A stretch of DNA of 61,684 bases from Tenacibaculum sp. (GCA_018456245.1 JAGYHQ010000005.1:1-61684); one strand, 5' to 3'. Counted from the first letter of the stretch, positions 23,612 to 33,589 are shown. Numbers and translations are program-made. Notes: generated by a model not told the origin, from the letters alone.

Positions 23612-25177
23612 ATGAGTTTAGTAGGTTGGTTAATTCTATTTTTAATAATAAATGTAATCCATTTTTTAGGAACGTGGAATTTATATAAAAGAGCTGGTAG
23701 AAAATCTTGGGAAGCATTAGTTCCTATTTATAACGCCGTTGTATTAATGGGCATTATAAACCGACCTAAATGGTGGGTAATTTTATTATTTATTCCCGTT
23801 GTAAACTTGTTAATGTTCCCTGTTATTTGGGTGGAAACGTGTAGAAGTTTTAGATATAATGAAACAAGCCACACTTTTTTAGCAATTTTTACTTTAGGTT
23901 TTTACATATACTATATCAACTACGCTACAAAAGCACCTTATGTAGTGAATAGAGATACAAAAGCACCAACTCAATTAGGAGATTTTGTTAGTTCGGTTGT
24001 TTTTGCTGTAATTGCTGCTACATTAGTACATACTTACGTAATTCAACCATATACAATACCTACTTCTTCATTAGAAAAAACTTTATTGGTAGGAGACTTT
24101 TTATTTGTTAGTAAATTCCATTACGGAGCAAGAACTCCAATAACACCAATTTCTGCACCTATGGTACATGATACTCTTCCTGTTTTAGGTATAAAATCTT
24201 ATGTATCTGACAGTAAGGAAGAAACGTATAAAAGCTCTTGGAGAAATAAATTATCACTTCCGTATTTTAGATTGCCTGCAATTCAAAAAATAAAACGTAA
24301 TGAAATTGTTGTTTTTAGTTGGCCTGCTGACAGTTTAAGTTTAATGTGGGGAGACAATTCAGGTAAATTTACTTATAAACCCATTGACAAAAAAACCAAT
24401 TATGTTAAGCGTGCTGTTGCCATTGCTGGTGATAGTTTAGAAATAAAAGATGGTTATATTTATATAAACGGAAAAAGATCTAAATTACCTGAAAGTGCAA
24501 AGCCTCAATGGATGCATTTTGTAGATACTAACGGAAGACAATTACAGCAATCTGATCTTGAAAGATATAATATTCGTGAAGGGCAAATTTTAAATGACGG
24601 AAGATATTATTTAAACCTAACCGATGAAGAGGCTCTTGCTATGTCTAAAAACCCTATTGTTAAAAGTGTGAAAAAACACTTAACTAAAGCAGGAAGATAT
24701 GACAGTAGTGTTTTCCCTAACAATCCACAATATCGTTGGAATATGGATAATTTCGGACCTATTTATATTCCTAAAAAAGGAGCTACGGTTGAACTTAACT
24801 CTAAAACTATTCCATTTTACGAACAAATCATTAGAATATACGAAAATAACAACCTAACCATTTTAAATGATGATATTTATATCAACGGGAAAAAGGCTGA
24901 TAAATATACCTTTAAACAAGATTATTATTGGATGATGGGAGATAATCGCCAACGTTCATTAGATGCTCGTTCTTGGGGATATGTTCCTTTTGACCACGTG
25001 GTTGGTAAACCTATTATGATTTGGTTTAGCTGGGATGCCCAAAAAAACAAACCTCGTTGGGATAGAATGTTTACAACCGTTTCCAACTCAGGCAAACCTA
25101 AATCTTATTTCTGGATTGCAATGGTTGTAATTGCAGGTATTTTATATAGTATTTTTAAACCTAAAAAGAAAAAATAA
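23612..25177 (+). CDS. lepB: Signal peptidase I with N-terminal multi-pass domain
   Basis: A 521-residue Bacteroidota-type LepB. Residues 1-105 are a DUF5684-like region with about three hydrophobic segments. The peptidase anchor helix is at about 126-142. The catalytic serine is in PTSSLEKTL (Ser153) and the general-base lysine in YVKRAVAIAGD (Lys266). The C-terminal box MMGDNRQRSLDARSWGYVP follows near 440-458. A final hydrophobic segment and KPKKKK tail close the chain. The large insertion between boxes is normal for this phylum. It cleaves signal peptides from Sec substrates, such as the OmpA proteins here. The wbqC-like gene follows after 5 bases. Confidence 0.95.
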   Translation: MSLVGWLILFLIINVIHFLGTWNLYKRAGRKSWEALVPIYNAVVLMGIINRPKWWVILLFIPVVNLLMFPVIWVETCRSFRYNETSHTFLAIFTLGFYIYYINYATKAPYVVNRDTKAPTQLGDFVSSVVFAVIAATLVHTYVIQPYTIPTSSLEKTLLVGDFLFVSKFHYGARTPITPISAPMVHDTLPVLGIKSYVSDSKEETYKSSWRNKLSLPYFRLPAIQKIKRNEIVVFSWPADSLSLMWGDNSGKFTYKPIDKKTNYVKRAVAIAGDSLEIKDGYIYINGKRSKLPESAKPQWMHFVDTNGRQLQQSDLERYNIREGQILNDGRYYLNLTDEEALAMSKNPIVKSVKKHLTKAGRYDSSVFPNNPQYRWNMDNFGPIYIPKKGATVELNSKTIPFYEQIIRIYENNNLTILNDDIYINGKKADKYTFKQDYYWMMGDNRQRSLDARSWGYVPFDHVVGKPIMIWFSWDAQKNKPRWDRMFTTVSNSGKPKSYFWIAMVVIAGILYSIFKPKKKK

Positions 25178-25182
25178 CAACT

Positions 25183-25803
25183 TTGGCTTTATTCATTCCA
25201 ACATACTTCTCTCCTATTTCACAGTATTCTGCAATTGTGAATGCAAATGAAATTATCTTTGAAACTCAAGATAATTTTCAAAAACAAACGTATAGAAATA
25301 GGTGTTATATATATGGTGCAAATGGCAAACAATCATTAAACATACCTATTAAACACAAAGGCTCATCTTCCGGAAGAAAAAAGACAAAAGATGTTTTAAT
25401 AGAAAATGACTTTCCTTGGCAAAAACAACATTTTAAGTCATTACAAACAGCCTACCAATCATCTCCTTTTTTTGAGTTTTTTGAAGATGATTTATTGGTT
25501 ATTTTCAATAAAAAATATAAATTTTTGCACGATTTGAATATTGATACATTTTTATTTGTTGCCGATATTTTAGACTTACCTACAAATTTTAAACAAACTT
25601 CATCATACGAAATAGAAACAAAAAATGATTTTAGAAATTTAAGTATTGCTAAAAAAGGTTACACGCCTGAAATGGCTACTTATACCCAAATGTTTGATGA
25701 TAAATATGGCTTTTTACCAAATTTATCTATTTTAGACTTATTATTTATGGAAGGTACTAATTCTCTCACTTTTTTAGAAGAAATAAAAATAAATTTACCA
25801 TAA
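25183..25803 (+). CDS. WbqC-like family protein
   Basis: A 206-residue soluble protein of the WbqC/DUF family. The signature opening ALFIPTYFSPISQYSAI and the later LPNLSILDLLFMEG near the C-terminus are characteristic. WbqC proteins were named from O-antigen clusters but occur alone; no activity is established. The start is TTG at 25183, 5 bases after the lepB stop; there is no usable ATG before the conserved first strand. The lepB-wbqC order is the usual one in flavobacteria. The Crp-like gene follows after 3 bases. Confidence 0.85.
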   Translation: MALFIPTYFSPISQYSAIVNANEIIFETQDNFQKQTYRNRCYIYGANGKQSLNIPIKHKGSSSGRKKTKDVLIENDFPWQKQHFKSLQTAYQSSPFFEFFEDDLLVIFNKKYKFLHDLNIDTFLFVADILDLPTNFKQTSSYEIETKNDFRNLSIAKKGYTPEMATYTQMFDDKYGFLPNLSILDLLFMEGTNSLTFLEEIKINLP

Positions 25804-25806
25804 TAT

Positions 25807-26388
25807 ATGAAAGAACACGCAGTAAAATATATTAAAGGACTTACTCCATCTATATCAAATAAAAATATTCAGTTAATATTAGAAGATGTAGAGTACAAAA
25901 AGTTTAAAAAAGGTGAAGTATTATCTAAAAAAGGAGAAATTCCTAAACATTTTTATATTATAAAATCTGGTGTGGCAAGAAGTTTTCATATTGATAAAAA
26001 TGGTAAAGAGGTTATAAATTCTTTATTTATATCTCCTGACATTTGTGGCTCTATAGTATCATTACTTCAACAAATTCCTGCTAATGCAACGTGTGATTGC
26101 ATTACAAATTGCGAAGTTTTAATATTTGATTATACCAAATTTAAAAGTAAACTTTATAATAATTTTGAGTTAAACAAAATAAATATAGCTGTTCTTGAAA
26201 GGGTTTCTATTCGTTTTGCAGAAAGAATTAACAATTTAACATTATTAAACGCTACCGACCGTTACTTAAAATTAAAAAAAGAAATTCCTAATATTGAAGA
26301 TTTAGTAAAACAATATCATATAGCATCATTTTTAAATATAACACCGGTACAGTTAAGTAGAATTAGAAAGAAACTTAATTCAAAATAA
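25807..26388 (+). CDS. Crp/Fnr family transcriptional regulator
   Basis: A 193-residue regulator. A cyclic-nucleotide-binding-like beta roll occupies residues 25-115 (KFKKGEVLSKKGEIPKHFYII, then GVARSF) and the dimerisation helix runs to about 150. The C-terminal HTH is compact (NITPVQLSRIRKKLN at the end) and lacks a long wing, as in many flavobacterial Crp-like proteins. The effector pocket lacks an obvious cAMP-binding RxS signature, so the ligand is unknown. Targets are unknown. It is convergent with the flippase gene, with one base between their stops. Confidence 0.85.
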   Translation: MKEHAVKYIKGLTPSISNKNIQLILEDVEYKKFKKGEVLSKKGEIPKHFYIIKSGVARSFHIDKNGKEVINSLFISPDICGSIVSLLQQIPANATCDCITNCEVLIFDYTKFKSKLYNNFELNKINIAVLERVSIRFAERINNLTLLNATDRYLKLKKEIPNIEDLVKQYHIASFLNITPVQLSRIRKKLNSK

Positions 26389-26389
26389 T

Positions 26390-27874
26390 TTATCTCTTTA
26401 AAATCCTTTTAACAAGTCCGTTAAACTGCTCTGAAATATTTAACTTTATCATTAAAAACAAGTACAACCCAAGTATTAATACACCTTTTAGAACTATATT
26501 TATAACTATTGATATTTTATCAGAAAGTAATGTAGGCGTGTTAAAATTCCAAAAATAAAATGCAAAAAACATTAATAAAATGATTAACAACAATTTAAAC
26601 GTTTGTTTTGTATAAGGAAACATCTTAAATTTTTGTTTTACAAACCACACTTTAAAAATATTAAAAAATACCATAATTAATAAGGTAGAAAGTGCCAAAC
26701 CCTCCGTTCCGATATTCAAATCAAAATAGAAGAATTTATTAAAAAAGTAAACTCCAAATGCAGACCCTAAGCCAATAGGTAAAGCAATTTTATAAAATTT
26801 TGAATTCTGAATAATTGAAATATTATTCCCCAAGGTCATCGTGTATAATTTTGCCGATGAAATTAGTAAAACTACTAATTCGCCACCAGCGTAACCCTTT
26901 GGCATTAATCTAAATAACTCGCTGACACCACAATTTACCAATAAGAAAAACAATCCACCGATTAAAAATAAATTAATAGAACTTTTTTGATATAAATTTT
27001 GTACTTCTGCTGTGTTATTTTCGTTCAATGATTTTGATGTTAAAGGTTGTAAAATTTGGCTCATTGCCCGTGCAGGAGCCTCAATAAATGATCCAATAAA
27101 TACAGCAACTGAATAATAAGCAGCGGTTGAAATTGCATCTTTACTCGGTATCATCATTTTGTCAATATCTATCAAAATTGCACCTGCACTTCCTGCCAAA
27201 ATAATGTAACCTGAATATCTTAATAATTCCTTATAGTTATACGGAATTTTTAAATTCAACTTAGGGAAATATAAACGAAAAGCATACATCATCATTACTA
27301 AAGTCCTTAAAACGTAGGCTATGGTAACAGCATAGATAAATTCTGATTTGGTAATCCACTCAAAACACACAGCAATTAAACAAATCATTATCACTGCTCT
27401 ATTCCAAAATTCTTTTAAAATATTTCCAAAAACCGTTTGTAAATGCACTTTTGCCCACGAGTAAAAAATCTCAAAATAAGAACAAGAAATTGCAATAATA
27501 TAAATGGTTATCGTATAGTTTTCTAATTTTTGATTTTCAGGTGTAAGTATTGATAAAATAAATTGATGAACATAATCCCACAAAAACGCCATAGGTAAAG
27601 CAATAAATAATGGAAAAATCAATGCCCACGTCATAAATTTATCTTTCTCTATTTTTTCGGTATAAGAAGAGAAGAATTTAACAATCGTATATTGCACTCC
27701 AAACGCCATAAGAGGCATAATTACATTAGAATACGAAAATAAAAGTGTGATAATTCCATGATATTCACCTTTTAAATATAACGGATAAAAAAACACATTA
27801 TTAAGTGCACCTATCACAAATGAAAGATAGATGATAATTGTATTTTTGAATGATTGTTTAAATATTATGCCCAC
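26390..27874 (-). CDS. Polysaccharide flippase (Wzx/MATE-like)
   Basis: A 494-residue integral membrane protein with about 12-14 hydrophobic segments over its whole length and the pattern of the polysaccharide biosynthesis flippase superfamily (start IIFKQSFKNTIIIYLSFVIG, then YPLYL). It would move lipid-linked oligosaccharides across the inner membrane. It lies 5 bases after the SMI1/KNR4-like gene and in the same direction as two glycosyltransferases, which supports a role in a surface glycan. It ends with a basic tail. Confidence 0.85.
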   Translation of the reverse strand: MGIIFKQSFKNTIIIYLSFVIGALNNVFFYPLYLKGEYHGIITLLFSYSNVIMPLMAFGVQYTIVKFFSSYTEKIEKDKFMTWALIFPLFIALPMAFLWDYVHQFILSILTPENQKLENYTITIYIIAISCSYFEIFYSWAKVHLQTVFGNILKEFWNRAVIMICLIAVCFEWITKSEFIYAVTIAYVLRTLVMMMYAFRLYFPKLNLKIPYNYKELLRYSGYIILAGSAGAILIDIDKMMIPSKDAISTAAYYSVAVFIGSFIEAPARAMSQILQPLTSKSLNENNTAEVQNLYQKSSINLFLIGGLFFLLVNCGVSELFRLMPKGYAGGELVVLLISSAKLYTMTLGNNISIIQNSKFYKIALPIGLGSAFGVYFFNKFFYFDLNIGTEGLALSTLLIMVFFNIFKVWFVKQKFKMFPYTKQTFKLLLIILLMFFAFYFWNFNTPTLLSDKISIVINIVLKGVLILGLYLFLMIKLNISEQFNGLVKRILKR

Positions 27875-27879
27875 TTACA

Positions 27880-28302
27880 CTATCGTTTTACAATATTTTC
27901 TAATTTAATATTTTTTATCTTTTCCGTATCTCCTCCATCAGGATGAAAAATATATAAAGTATTATTATCTTGTTTATCTATAAATAATACATCTGTATTA
28001 CGGCAACCAATAGCCAAACATTTAGAAAGTTCTTCATACTCTTTCTTTTCTTCCTCATCAAAGAAATCTTCATTAACTTCCAATATAGTTTTTATATACC
28101 CTTTTAATTCTTGTACTTGTAAAACTTTTTCTCCATCAATTATCAATTCTTTACAAAGGTCTTCCAAAGTATATAAATTAAACTCATCTTCATCCTCAAA
28201 TATTGTTAATTCTGAATCAAAATTATCACTAACCAAATAATCTAAATATATTTTTGGAATTTCAATATTATTATTTTTAAGTTTTTTTTCTATTCCTTTC
28301 AT
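27880..28302 (-). CDS. SMI1/KNR4-like acidic protein inside the polysaccharide unit
   Basis: A 140-residue strongly acidic protein without membrane segments. The C-terminal half has the SMI1/KNR4 pattern: a conserved small segment, then DVLFIDKQDNNTLYIFHPDG followed by GDTEKI. The family includes many immunity proteins to bacterial toxins and some general scaffolds. The ATG overlaps the TGA of the upstream glycosyltransferase (ATGA at 28299-28302), and the flippase starts 5 bases after it, so it is embedded in a glycan operon. Either a stray immunity gene landed here or it has a regulatory role in glycan assembly. The family call is from pattern and rated moderate. Confidence 0.65.
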   Translation of the reverse strand: MKGIEKKLKNNNIEIPKIYLDYLVSDNFDSELTIFEDEDEFNLYTLEDLCKELIIDGEKVLQVQELKGYIKTILEVNEDFFDEEEKKEYEELSKCLAIGCRNTDVLFIDKQDNNTLYIFHPDGGDTEKIKNIKLENIVKR

Positions 28303-29543
28303 AACTTATTAATAATTTTTGATAGTTTTTCAGTTAGCTTTTTTCTGTGATATTGCTCAATATTTTGAGGTGTTACTTTTAATTTACCTTGCAAATATTC
28401 ATTATAAAAGTCTAAAATTACAGATTTTAATTTAGTTTTATCTTCAAAATCTATAAGTATTCCTGTTTTTGTTTCTGACAAAATTTCTGCCAAGTCGCCT
28501 TTTTCATCACCAATGGCTAGAATAGGCCTATTTGATGTGATATATTCAAATACTTTCCCTGTTAAAATTCCTTTTGAATTTTTAGTTTTCGGGATTAACA
28601 ACAACAAAATTTGTGCTTGTTTTTGTAATTCTATCGCTTTTTTGTGCGATACATAACCGTTTAATTTTAGGTTATTTTCTAATTTATTTTTTGAAATTTC
28701 TGAAATGGTTTCTTCGCTTACATTTCCTGTTAAACTGATTTCTAAATCCTTTTTAAATTGCTTATTTTCTGTTGAAATTTCTTGTAAAACTTCCCATAAT
28801 ATTTTCGGATTGCTTTGCCTTGGTAACAAACCAATATGCGAAATGGAAAATTTATTATCTAACTGATTACTAATATTTAAAACTTCATTATCATAACCAT
28901 TTGAAATAATTTCTACCCTATTTGCTTTTTGTTTTAGCTCTTCCTTAATAGTTTTGCTAACAGTTAAAACAACATCAGCATTTTGTAATACATTTTCTTC
29001 TAATTTTTGGTTTTTTCGTTTGGCGTAATTTGATAAATTAAAATCTTTAGCATAGTATAAAGTCGTCCAAGGGTCACGGAAATCGGCAATCCATTTTACT
29101 TTTGTTTTTTGCTTTAATTTTTCAGCAATTAAATGCATACTATGTGGCGGTCCTGAAGAAATTATTACATCAATATTATGGTTTTTTATATATTTTTCTA
29201 AAAATTTCACTGATGGTTTTACCCAAAATATTTTGGCATCAGGGATAAAAAAATTCCCACGAATCCACGATAAAAATCCACCTTTATTAATGTTTGCAAC
29301 ACCCGATTTTTGTTTTTTCTTCGGAAGTAAATCTTGCGGATTAAAAATAGGTTGTTTAATAACTTCAACATTTGGAACTTCTTCAGCTAATTTTTCATCA
29401 ATCGTAGGGTAATTTGCGTTTTCAGGAGCATAAATAATCGGTGTAATGCCAAAATCTGTTAAATATTTAGCAAACTTGAGCCAACGCTGAACTCCCGAAC
29501 CACCCGCAGGACACCAATAATATGTGATAATTAATACTTTCAT
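28299..29543 (-). CDS. Glycosyltransferase, GT-B fold (family 4-like)
   Basis: A 414-residue GT-B enzyme. The N-terminal domain begins MKVLIITYYWCPAGGSGVQR with the GG loop that binds the acceptor side. The C-terminal donor domain has SHIGLLPRQSNP near 230, KLNGYVSHKKAIELQKQAQ, and GKVFEYITSNRPILAIG, where the family's second glutamate lies. A TTG at 29555 could open the frame 4 codons earlier, but the ATG at 29543 fits the fold. A CCACT-CA-AGTGG hairpin at 29548-29559 sits directly before the start. It is first in the unit with the SMI1-like gene and flippase. Confidence 0.85.
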   Translation of the reverse strand: MKVLIITYYWCPAGGSGVQRWLKFAKYLTDFGITPIIYAPENANYPTIDEKLAEEVPNVEVIKQPIFNPQDLLPKKKQKSGVANINKGGFLSWIRGNFFIPDAKIFWVKPSVKFLEKYIKNHNIDVIISSGPPHSMHLIAEKLKQKTKVKWIADFRDPWTTLYYAKDFNLSNYAKRKNQKLEENVLQNADVVLTVSKTIKEELKQKANRVEIISNGYDNEVLNISNQLDNKFSISHIGLLPRQSNPKILWEVLQEISTENKQFKKDLEISLTGNVSEETISEISKNKLENNLKLNGYVSHKKAIELQKQAQILLLLIPKTKNSKGILTGKVFEYITSNRPILAIGDEKGDLAEILSETKTGILIDFEDKTKLKSVILDFYNEYLQGKLKVTPQNIEQYHRKKLTEKLSKIINKL

Positions 29544-29574
29544 AAGCCCACTCAAGTGGATTTCACTTTTTTAA

Positions 29575-29650
29575 TTTAACCACTGATTACACCAATTTCC
29601 ACTAATTTATAAAATCAATAATTAACGAAATTAGCGTTAATTTGTGAAAT
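29575..29650. repeat. Candidate interspersed intergenic repeat with short inverted repeat
   Basis: The 114-base gap between the two glycosyltransferase genes contains AACCACTGATTACACCAATT, followed by loosely repeated ATTAGxG/AAATT words. This style of sequence recurs between genes in many Bacteroidota. Within it AATTAACG (29620-29627) and CGTTAATT (29635-29642) form an inverted repeat around a 7-base loop. It could also act as a weak terminator for the upstream minus-strand gene. I see no second copy in this window. Confidence 0.4.
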
Positions 29651-29669
29651 TTGTAGTTTAAAAATTGTT

Positions 29670-30722
29670 TTACATTAATTCTCTCAAAAACAACTCTTCT
29701 CGTTTCTCAATGTCAAAATTAGTCAAAATATATTTTCGCGAGTCATTTGACAAAATTTCTTTTTCCGTTTCTGATAAGTTTAAAACTTTTTTAACAACAT
29801 TTTTTACATTTTTAATCGTTCTATGATTAACAATAAAAGCACTTTTTCCTGCAACATTTGGCAACGCTCCTGAATTTGCCACAATAGGAATACAACCACA
29901 AAGCATGGCCTCAGACAAAGCACAACCAAACCCCTCATTTACCGACAATTGCATATAAAATTGATGTTGGCAATACAACTCTCGCAAAACTTCTTTTTGT
30001 ACGAATGAATAAAAGCGAACATTTTCGGTTTTATTAAATTGTTGTTGTAATTCTTCCGACATTCCTACAATCGTAAATCGCTGATTTGGATAGTTTTTTG
30101 CGATATCTAAAATCAAATCTATACCTTTAAAAATAGCAGTTGATTTGTTATTTGTGGAAACCACTGTTATAAAACCTTGCCTTTTTGAAATTATATTATT
30201 AAAATTCCAAAATTCCGTATCAAATCCATTAGGAATTACTGAAAAAGGTGTTTTTGTATTTGGAAAAAACGCTCTTACACCTTGATTTTTAATCGTTACA
30301 TTTTCATTAAACAAATGCTTTTGATAAATTAACGAACTATCAACAGGTAGTAATTTCACAGCCCATTTTTGCGAATATTTTATAAATAATTTCAATAGAG
30401 GTTTTCGCAAACTCCCATAGTTATATTCAGGAAATGAAACGCAGTCTGTTCCATTTAAAATTAATAAAGTTTTTACTCCAAAAACTTTACCAAAAATAAC
30501 AGGAATTAATGAAAAATATCCAGCAAAACTGATAATAATTGCCTTGCTATTCAGAATATTTTTAAACAAAAATAGTTTTTGTAAAAACCAATTTAAAGGC
30601 AGTTTTCTCGGATTATTCCAATCTAAATCTTGTGTTTTAACATTATAATATTTAGATAAAAAGGCAATATCAGTATTAATAAACGATGATTTTTGTGGAT
30701 ATATATAAATTAGTTTTTTCAA
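29670..30722 (-). CDS. Glycosyltransferase, family 4-like (GT-B)
   Basis: A GT-B glycosyltransferase of about 350 residues. The donor-binding half carries STNNKSTAIFKGIDLILDIA, then ENVRFYSFVQKEVLRELYCQ, and the E-x7-E region as EGFGCALSEAMLCGCIPIV. The N-terminal strand reads KKLIYIYPQKSSFINTD. The frame can be opened upstream by a GTG at 30767, but the usual beginning of the fold coincides with a TTG at 30722, which I prefer; other genes here also use TTG. It lies upstream of the second glycosyltransferase across a 126-base gap holding a repeat-like element. Sugar specificity is unknown. Confidence 0.8.
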   Translation of the reverse strand: MKKLIYIYPQKSSFINTDIAFLSKYYNVKTQDLDWNNPRKLPLNWFLQKLFLFKNILNSKAIIISFAGYFSLIPVIFGKVFGVKTLLILNGTDCVSFPEYNYGSLRKPLLKLFIKYSQKWAVKLLPVDSSLIYQKHLFNENVTIKNQGVRAFFPNTKTPFSVIPNGFDTEFWNFNNIISKRQGFITVVSTNNKSTAIFKGIDLILDIAKNYPNQRFTIVGMSEELQQQFNKTENVRFYSFVQKEVLRELYCQHQFYMQLSVNEGFGCALSEAMLCGCIPIVANSGALPNVAGKSAFIVNHRTIKNVKNVVKKVLNLSETEKEILSNDSRKYILTNFDIEKREELFLRELM

Positions 30723-30852
30723 AATTTTTGCTCTTACTATTAAATTTAAATTATTAATTCTCTCCACATTAATACCAACACTAAAATACGATTTACAAAA
30801 TAACTTTAAAGTAGTTTTTTGTTAAAGTTATATTACAAAGTATTTTTCAATT

Positions 30853-30888
30853 AAAAAATCACAGCAAATATTTAATTTACTGTGATTT
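30853..30888 (-). terminator. Probable terminator after dnaK
   Basis: AAATCACAG at 30856-30864 pairs with CTGTGATTT at 30880-30888 around a 15-base loop. Read on the minus strand the stem is followed by TTTTTT, about 35 bases past the dnaK stop. The loop is long, so strength is uncertain. Confidence 0.55.
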
Positions 30889-30921
30889 AATATAATTTTA
30901 ATAATTATTTACTAATCAAAA

Positions 30922-32829
30922 TTACTTCACTTCTTCAAAATCTACATCTTCAACAGAATCATCTGCTTTATTTTGACCTTGTCCAGCATTTTGATTTGGT
31001 TGTCCTTGTGCGCCTGCACCAGCCTCTTGTTGCGCTTTATACATTTCTTCTGATGCTACTTTCCAAGCCTCGTTGATTTTCTCCATTGCAGAATCAATTT
31101 GAGCAATATCCTTGCTTTCATGAGCTTTTTTAAGTTCAACTAAAGCATCTTCAATTGGTTGTTTTTTATCTGCTGACAGCTTATCTCCGAACTCTTTTAA
31201 TTGTTTTTCAGTTTGGAAAATCATAGAATCTGCTCCGTTGATTTTTTCAGCTGTTTCTTTTGCTTTCTTATCTGCCTCTGCATTTGCTTCTGCATCAGCT
31301 TTCATTTTTGCTATTTCTTCTTCCGATAATCCTGAAGACGCCTCAATTCTAATATTTTGAGATTTTCCTGTTGCTTTATCAGCAGCCGATACGTTGATAA
31401 TTCCGTTGGCATCAATATCAAAAGTTACTTCAATTTGAGGAACTCCTCTTGGTGCTGGTGGAATATCTGTTAATTGGAAACGACCAATCGTTTTATTATC
31501 AGTTGCCATTGCTCTTTCCCCTTGCAATACATGAATATCTACCGATGGTTGATTATCTACTGCCGTAGAGAAAACCTGCGATTTTTTAGTAGGAATAGTT
31601 GTATTTGCTTCAATTAATTTAGTAAATACATTACCCATTGTTTCAATCCCTAATGATAACGGGGTAACATCTAATAAAAGTACATCTTTTACATCACCTG
31701 TTAATACCCCTCCTTGAATTGCTGCTCCTAAAGATACAACCTCATCTGGGTTTACTCCTTTACTTGGTGCTTTTCCGAAGAATTTCTCAACAGCCTCTTG
31801 TACTGCAGGAATACGAGTTGAACCACCTACTAAAATAATTTCATCAATATCAGAGATTGATAAATCAGCATTCTTTAATGCCGTTTTACAAGGCTCAATA
31901 GTTCTTTTAATTAAATCATCAATTAATTTATCAAAATTAGCTCTACTTAAAGTTCTTACCAAGTGTTTTGGACCACTTGCAGTAGCTGTAATATATGGTA
32001 AATTAATTTCTGTTGATGTTGTAGATGATAATTCAATTTTAGCTTTTTCAGCAGCCTCTTTTAAACGTTGTAAAGCCATTGGGTCATCACGTAAATCCAT
32101 GTTTTCCTCTGCTTTAAACTCATCTGCCAACCAATTGATTATTTTTTCATCAACATCATCACCTCCTAAGTGTGTATCTCCATCAGTAGCTAATACTTCA
32201 AATACTCCGTCTCCTAATTCTAAAATAGAAACATCGTGTGTACCTCCACCAAAGTCAAAAACAACAATTTTCTTGTCTTCGTTCGATTTATCTAATCCGT
32301 AGGCTAATGCAGCTGCAGTTGGCTCGTTTATAATACGCTCTACTTTTAATCCTGCAATTTCTCCTGCCTCTTTTGTTGCTTGACGTTGTGCGTCATTAAA
32401 ATAAGCAGGAACTGTAATAACTGCTTGTGAAACTGTTTGCCCTAAATAATCTTCGGCAGTTTTCTTCATTTTTTGCAATACCATTGCTGATATTTCTTGT
32501 GGCGTATATAAACGGTCATCAATTTTTACACGTGGTGTATCGTTATCTCCTTTTACTACTTCGTAAGGTACTCTACCTGTTTCTTGTTTTACTTCAGAAA
32601 ATTTATTCCCCATAAAACGCTTAATAGAGTAAACTGTTTTTGTTGGGTTTGTTACCGCCTGACGCTTTGCAGGATCTCCTACTTTACGCTCTCCCCCCTC
32701 AACAAATGCAACGATTGATGGAGTTGTTCTTTTTCCTTCTGCATTAGGAATTACAACAGGCTCATTTCCTTCCATTACTGAAACACAAGAGTTTGTTGTA
32801 CCTAAATCTATACCTATAATTTTACTCAT
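30922..32829 (-). CDS. dnaK: Molecular chaperone DnaK (Hsp70)
   Basis: A full-length 635-residue Hsp70. The ATPase domain opens with [20 protein letters not shown], contains the phosphate-2 segment [15 protein letters not shown] near 195 (most Hsp70s have T in place of H in GGGT-x-D), and the adenosine motif [10 protein letters not shown] near 330. The linker [16 protein letters not shown] follows, then the substrate-binding domain and a helical lid with a Gly/Gln-rich tail ending VDFEEVK. It refolds proteins with DnaJ and GrpE, which are not encoded here. It is monocistronic between the NUDIX gene and the glycosyltransferase cluster. I see no CIRCE element upstream. Confidence 0.98.
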   Translation of the reverse strand: MSKIIGIDLGTTNSCVSVMEGNEPVVIPNAEGKRTTPSIVAFVEGGERKVGDPAKRQAVTNPTKTVYSIKRFMGNKFSEVKQETGRVPYEVVKGDNDTPRVKIDDRLYTPQEISAMVLQKMKKTAEDYLGQTVSQAVITVPAYFNDAQRQATKEAGEIAGLKVERIINEPTAAALAYGLDKSNEDKKIVVFDFGGGTHDVSILELGDGVFEVLATDGDTHLGGDDVDEKIINWLADEFKAEENMDLRDDPMALQRLKEAAEKAKIELSSTTSTEINLPYITATASGPKHLVRTLSRANFDKLIDDLIKRTIEPCKTALKNADLSISDIDEIILVGGSTRIPAVQEAVEKFFGKAPSKGVNPDEVVSLGAAIQGGVLTGDVKDVLLLDVTPLSLGIETMGNVFTKLIEANTTIPTKKSQVFSTAVDNQPSVDIHVLQGERAMATDNKTIGRFQLTDIPPAPRGVPQIEVTFDIDANGIINVSAADKATGKSQNIRIEASSGLSEEEIAKMKADAEANAEADKKAKETAEKINGADSMIFQTEKQLKEFGDKLSADKKQPIEDALVELKKAHESKDIAQIDSAMEKINEAWKVASEEMYKAQQEAGAGAQGQPNQNAGQGQNKADDSVEDVDFEEVK

Positions 32830-32974
32830 AATTTTATTTTTTTATTAGTTCTTAATTCAATTTTACGATTTGAGCAGTTCAAATGCCGTGCCAATAGAAT
32901 TTTTATATTTTTTTGTCAGAAAATATGTATTTAGAACTATTTTTAATGACACAATGTCATTTTTTATTATAAAA

Positions 32975-33571
32975 TTACTTCTTATAGGCTTGATAAACTA
33001 ATTTAATGTTTCCGTAACTATTTGAAAGTACTTTTTCAATTTCTTCCTCTTTTTTAAATACTGCTTTGGTAATCCCTTCTTCTAATTGTGGAGCTAATTC
33101 TCCTGAATAATTAGAATTCATTAAAAACCAATGTGTTTCTTTTAAACACAATTTTTTATTTTGATAATAAATATGATAGGTAGGAATTAAATATTTTTTG
33201 AGTGTAAGATTAGAAATACCACACTCCTCTTCTACTTCCCTAATAGCTGTTACTTCTTTAGTTTCATCTTTTTCCATGTGCCCCTTGGGTAAATCCCACT
33301 TATTCCCTCTAAAAATAAATAATATTTCTTCTTTAGAATTAACTACCAAACCACCTGCTGCTAAAACTACCTTAAAATTATTACAAAACTTTTTCCATGC
33401 GTGTTCAATACAATTTGAATAGATATAAACTCCTTGTAAATCTGTTGTTTTCAATCTGTGCAAAAGTTCATCTATTAAAACCTCTTCACTTAAATAAATA
33501 GGGTATATTTCTTTCTTTGGTAAAGAAGAAGTTAAAATAATAGGCTTATCATTTACAAAAACTTTATACAT
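32975..33571 (-). CDS. NUDIX hydrolase
   Basis: A 198-residue protein with a complete Nudix box GX5EX7REVEEECGI at residues 97-119 (GHMEKDE, then REVEEECGI), which binds the divalent metal for cleavage of nucleoside-diphosphate-linked substrates. About 65 N-terminal residues of a different, mixed fold precede the Nudix domain (starting at AAGGLVVN, residue 71). Substrate is unknown. In relatives pyrE lies beside this gene; it is absent here and the SRPBCC gene is divergent instead. Confidence 0.88.
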   Translation of the reverse strand: MYKVFVNDKPIILTSSLPKKEIYPIYLSEEVLIDELLHRLKTTDLQGVYIYSNCIEHAWKKFCNNFKVVLAAGGLVVNSKEEILFIFRGNKWDLPKGHMEKDETKEVTAIREVEEECGISNLTLKKYLIPTYHIYYQNKKLCLKETHWFLMNSNYSGELAPQLEEGITKAVFKKEEEIEKVLSNSYGNIKLVYQAYKK

Positions 33572-33589
33572 TTGCTAAACATATTTAAG

